Of a stretch of 7,919 bases of DNA, positions 6,954 through 7,919 are shown one piece after another (position 1 is the stretch's first letter; every line of letters begins with the position of its first letter). The notes beneath the pieces are model-generated. The model worked only from the letters and a program-made list of their open reading frames with translations, was not told where the DNA came from and made no database searches. Source of the DNA: Chitinophagaceae bacterium (lineage in GTDB: Bacteria; Bacteroidota; Bacteroidia; Chitinophagales; Chitinophagaceae); NCBI GenBank assembly GCA_947481355.1, contig CANKGM010000079.1, forward strand, positions 1 to 7,919. Reading direction: 5' to 3'. Made by a program: the position numbers and the translations under genes.

Positions 6954-7919
6954 TTAGAATTTCCAGAATAACTGGAAGATGAAAAATATTATGATAGAGA
7001 TCACCATGATCAATACATAAGAACCAACTTGACCGCTTTGAAGCAACCTGAGTTGCCTTGAACTATATTGTAAGGCACGGCCAACACCATTAACTAGTCC
7101 ATCAATAATTTTATTATCAACAATCCGACTCAAAAAAGAGGCGGTAATGTTAATTGGCTTAACAATGATAGTATTATAAAGCTCATCAACATACCATTTA
7201 TTTGCTAAGAATTTGGATATGCCTTTATCGTTAGATTCAATCACTATGGTAGCTTGTGCATAGCGCTTCATTGTTACATAAATCACACCCGCAATCACTA
7301 CAACCAATATAACCATCAGCGCCAATTCCATACCATGACTCAAGTGGATATAAGGATGTTCGTTTTCGTGTGCAGCAATAACTGGTGATAGATATTTAGC
7401 AAGCCAATTTGAATCTTTCAATAGAATGGCAGGAATGCCAACAAATCCGCCAACTACAGAGAAGACTGCAAGAATTCCCAACGGCCATGTCATAGAAGCA
7501 GGCGATTCATGGAGATGGTCGCGTTGCTTAGCTGTTCCTCTAAAATCACCGGCGAAAGTTAAAAAATACAGTCTGAACATATAAAATGCAGTCATCAGTG
7601 AAGTCAAAACGCCTAAGACATAATAAATCGGATTTTTCTCTAATGCAGCAATTAAGATTTCATCCTTTGAGAAAAATCCAGCAAATGGAGGAATCCCTGA
7701 AATAGCAAGACAACCAATGAGAAAAGTAATATGAGTAATAGGCAACAACTTCTTAAGGCCACCCATCTTAGTTATGTCTTGCTCATGATGCATTGCATGA
7801 ATAACACTACCAGCACCAAGAAACAATAAGGCTTTAAAAAATGCATGTGTCATTACATGAAAGACACCAGCACCATAAGCACCAACACCCAAGGCTAAAA
7901 ACATTAATCCTAGTTGACT
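6954..7919 (-). CDS. nuoL: NADH-quinone oxidoreductase subunit L, C-terminal part (5' end outside window)
   Basis: NuoL (ND5-like) is the distal antiporter-like pump of complex I and carries the long lateral helix that braces NuoM and NuoN. Only about 321 C-terminal residues are present; the frame stays open to the window edge (SQLGLMF...), and full-length NuoL is usually about 600-650 residues. The ATG at 7904-7902 is therefore an internal Met, not the start. Visible landmarks include HVMTHAFFKALLFLGAGSVIH, with the proton-path lysine at about 7833-7835; HHEQDITKMGGL; and SGIPPFAGFFSKDEIL, whose Lys-Asp pair lies at about 7662-7667. The C terminus has the family-typical NKWYVDELYNTIIVKPI, then an amphipathic stretch ending RQLRLLQSGQVGSYVLIM before the final hydrophobic anchor, consistent with the lateral helix and terminal TM. 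The stop at 6954-6956 is 15 bp before nuoM. No frameshift is visible in this portion. Confidence 0.95.
   Translation of the reverse strand, partial: SQLGLMFLALGVGAYGAGVFHVMTHAFFKALLFLGAGSVIHAMHHEQDITKMGGLKKLLPITHITFLIGCLAISGIPPFAGFFSKDEILIAALEKNPIYYVLGVLTSLMTAFYMFRLYFLTFAGDFRGTAKQRDHLHESPASMTWPLGILAVFSVVGGFVGIPAILLKDSNWLAKYLSPVIAAHENEHPYIHLSHGMELALMVILVVVIAGVIYVTMKRYAQATIVIESNDKGISKFLANKWYVDELYNTIIVKPINITASFLSRIVDNKIIDGLVNGVGRALQYSSRQLRLLQSGQVGSYVLIMVISIIIFFIFQLFWKF

Overview
The window looks like a chromosomal stretch from a member of the Bacteroidota, probably from the Chitinophagia/Sphingobacteriia side of the phylum. This is inferred from gene content and style, not from a database search. 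The DNA is AT-rich. None of the four visible start codons is preceded by a recognisable Shine-Dalgarno sequence. The secreted metalloprotease at the left belongs to a family (DUF5117/DUF5118/DUF4953) that is especially common in Bacteroidota.

Layout: bases 1-60 are a short leader. Bases 61-2613 (+) encode an exported zinc metalloprotease of 850 residues with an intact HExxHxxGxxH site and Met-turn. It converges on a minus-strand block. Read in its own direction, that block runs nuoL (3' part only, cut by the window's right edge), nuoM, nuoN, and then, after 79 bp, a MacB/FtsX-type ABC transporter permease (2714-3997). No gap without a gene exceeds about 100 bp.

The three Nuo proteins are the antiporter-like, proton-pumping membrane subunits of respiratory complex I (NADH:quinone oxidoreductase). 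Their order L-M-N is the usual one for the end of a nuo operon, and both internal spacers are 15 bp. The charged residues needed for proton transfer are present in all three, so they look functional. The permease follows in the same direction but has no ATPase or membrane-fusion partner here. The protease faces the other way and has no evident link to respiration.

The most unusual structure is the 100-bp gap between the two convergent stop codons. It is almost entirely one inverted repeat whose arms are built from imperfect 7-bp units of the type TTAGAGG. The stop codons of both flanking genes lie in phase with the 7-bp repeat and at exact mirror positions. This probably acts as a two-way 3'-end structure and may belong to a dispersed repeat family. 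The rest of the window is ordinary housekeeping and accessory sequence, and I see no other candidate for an undescribed system.
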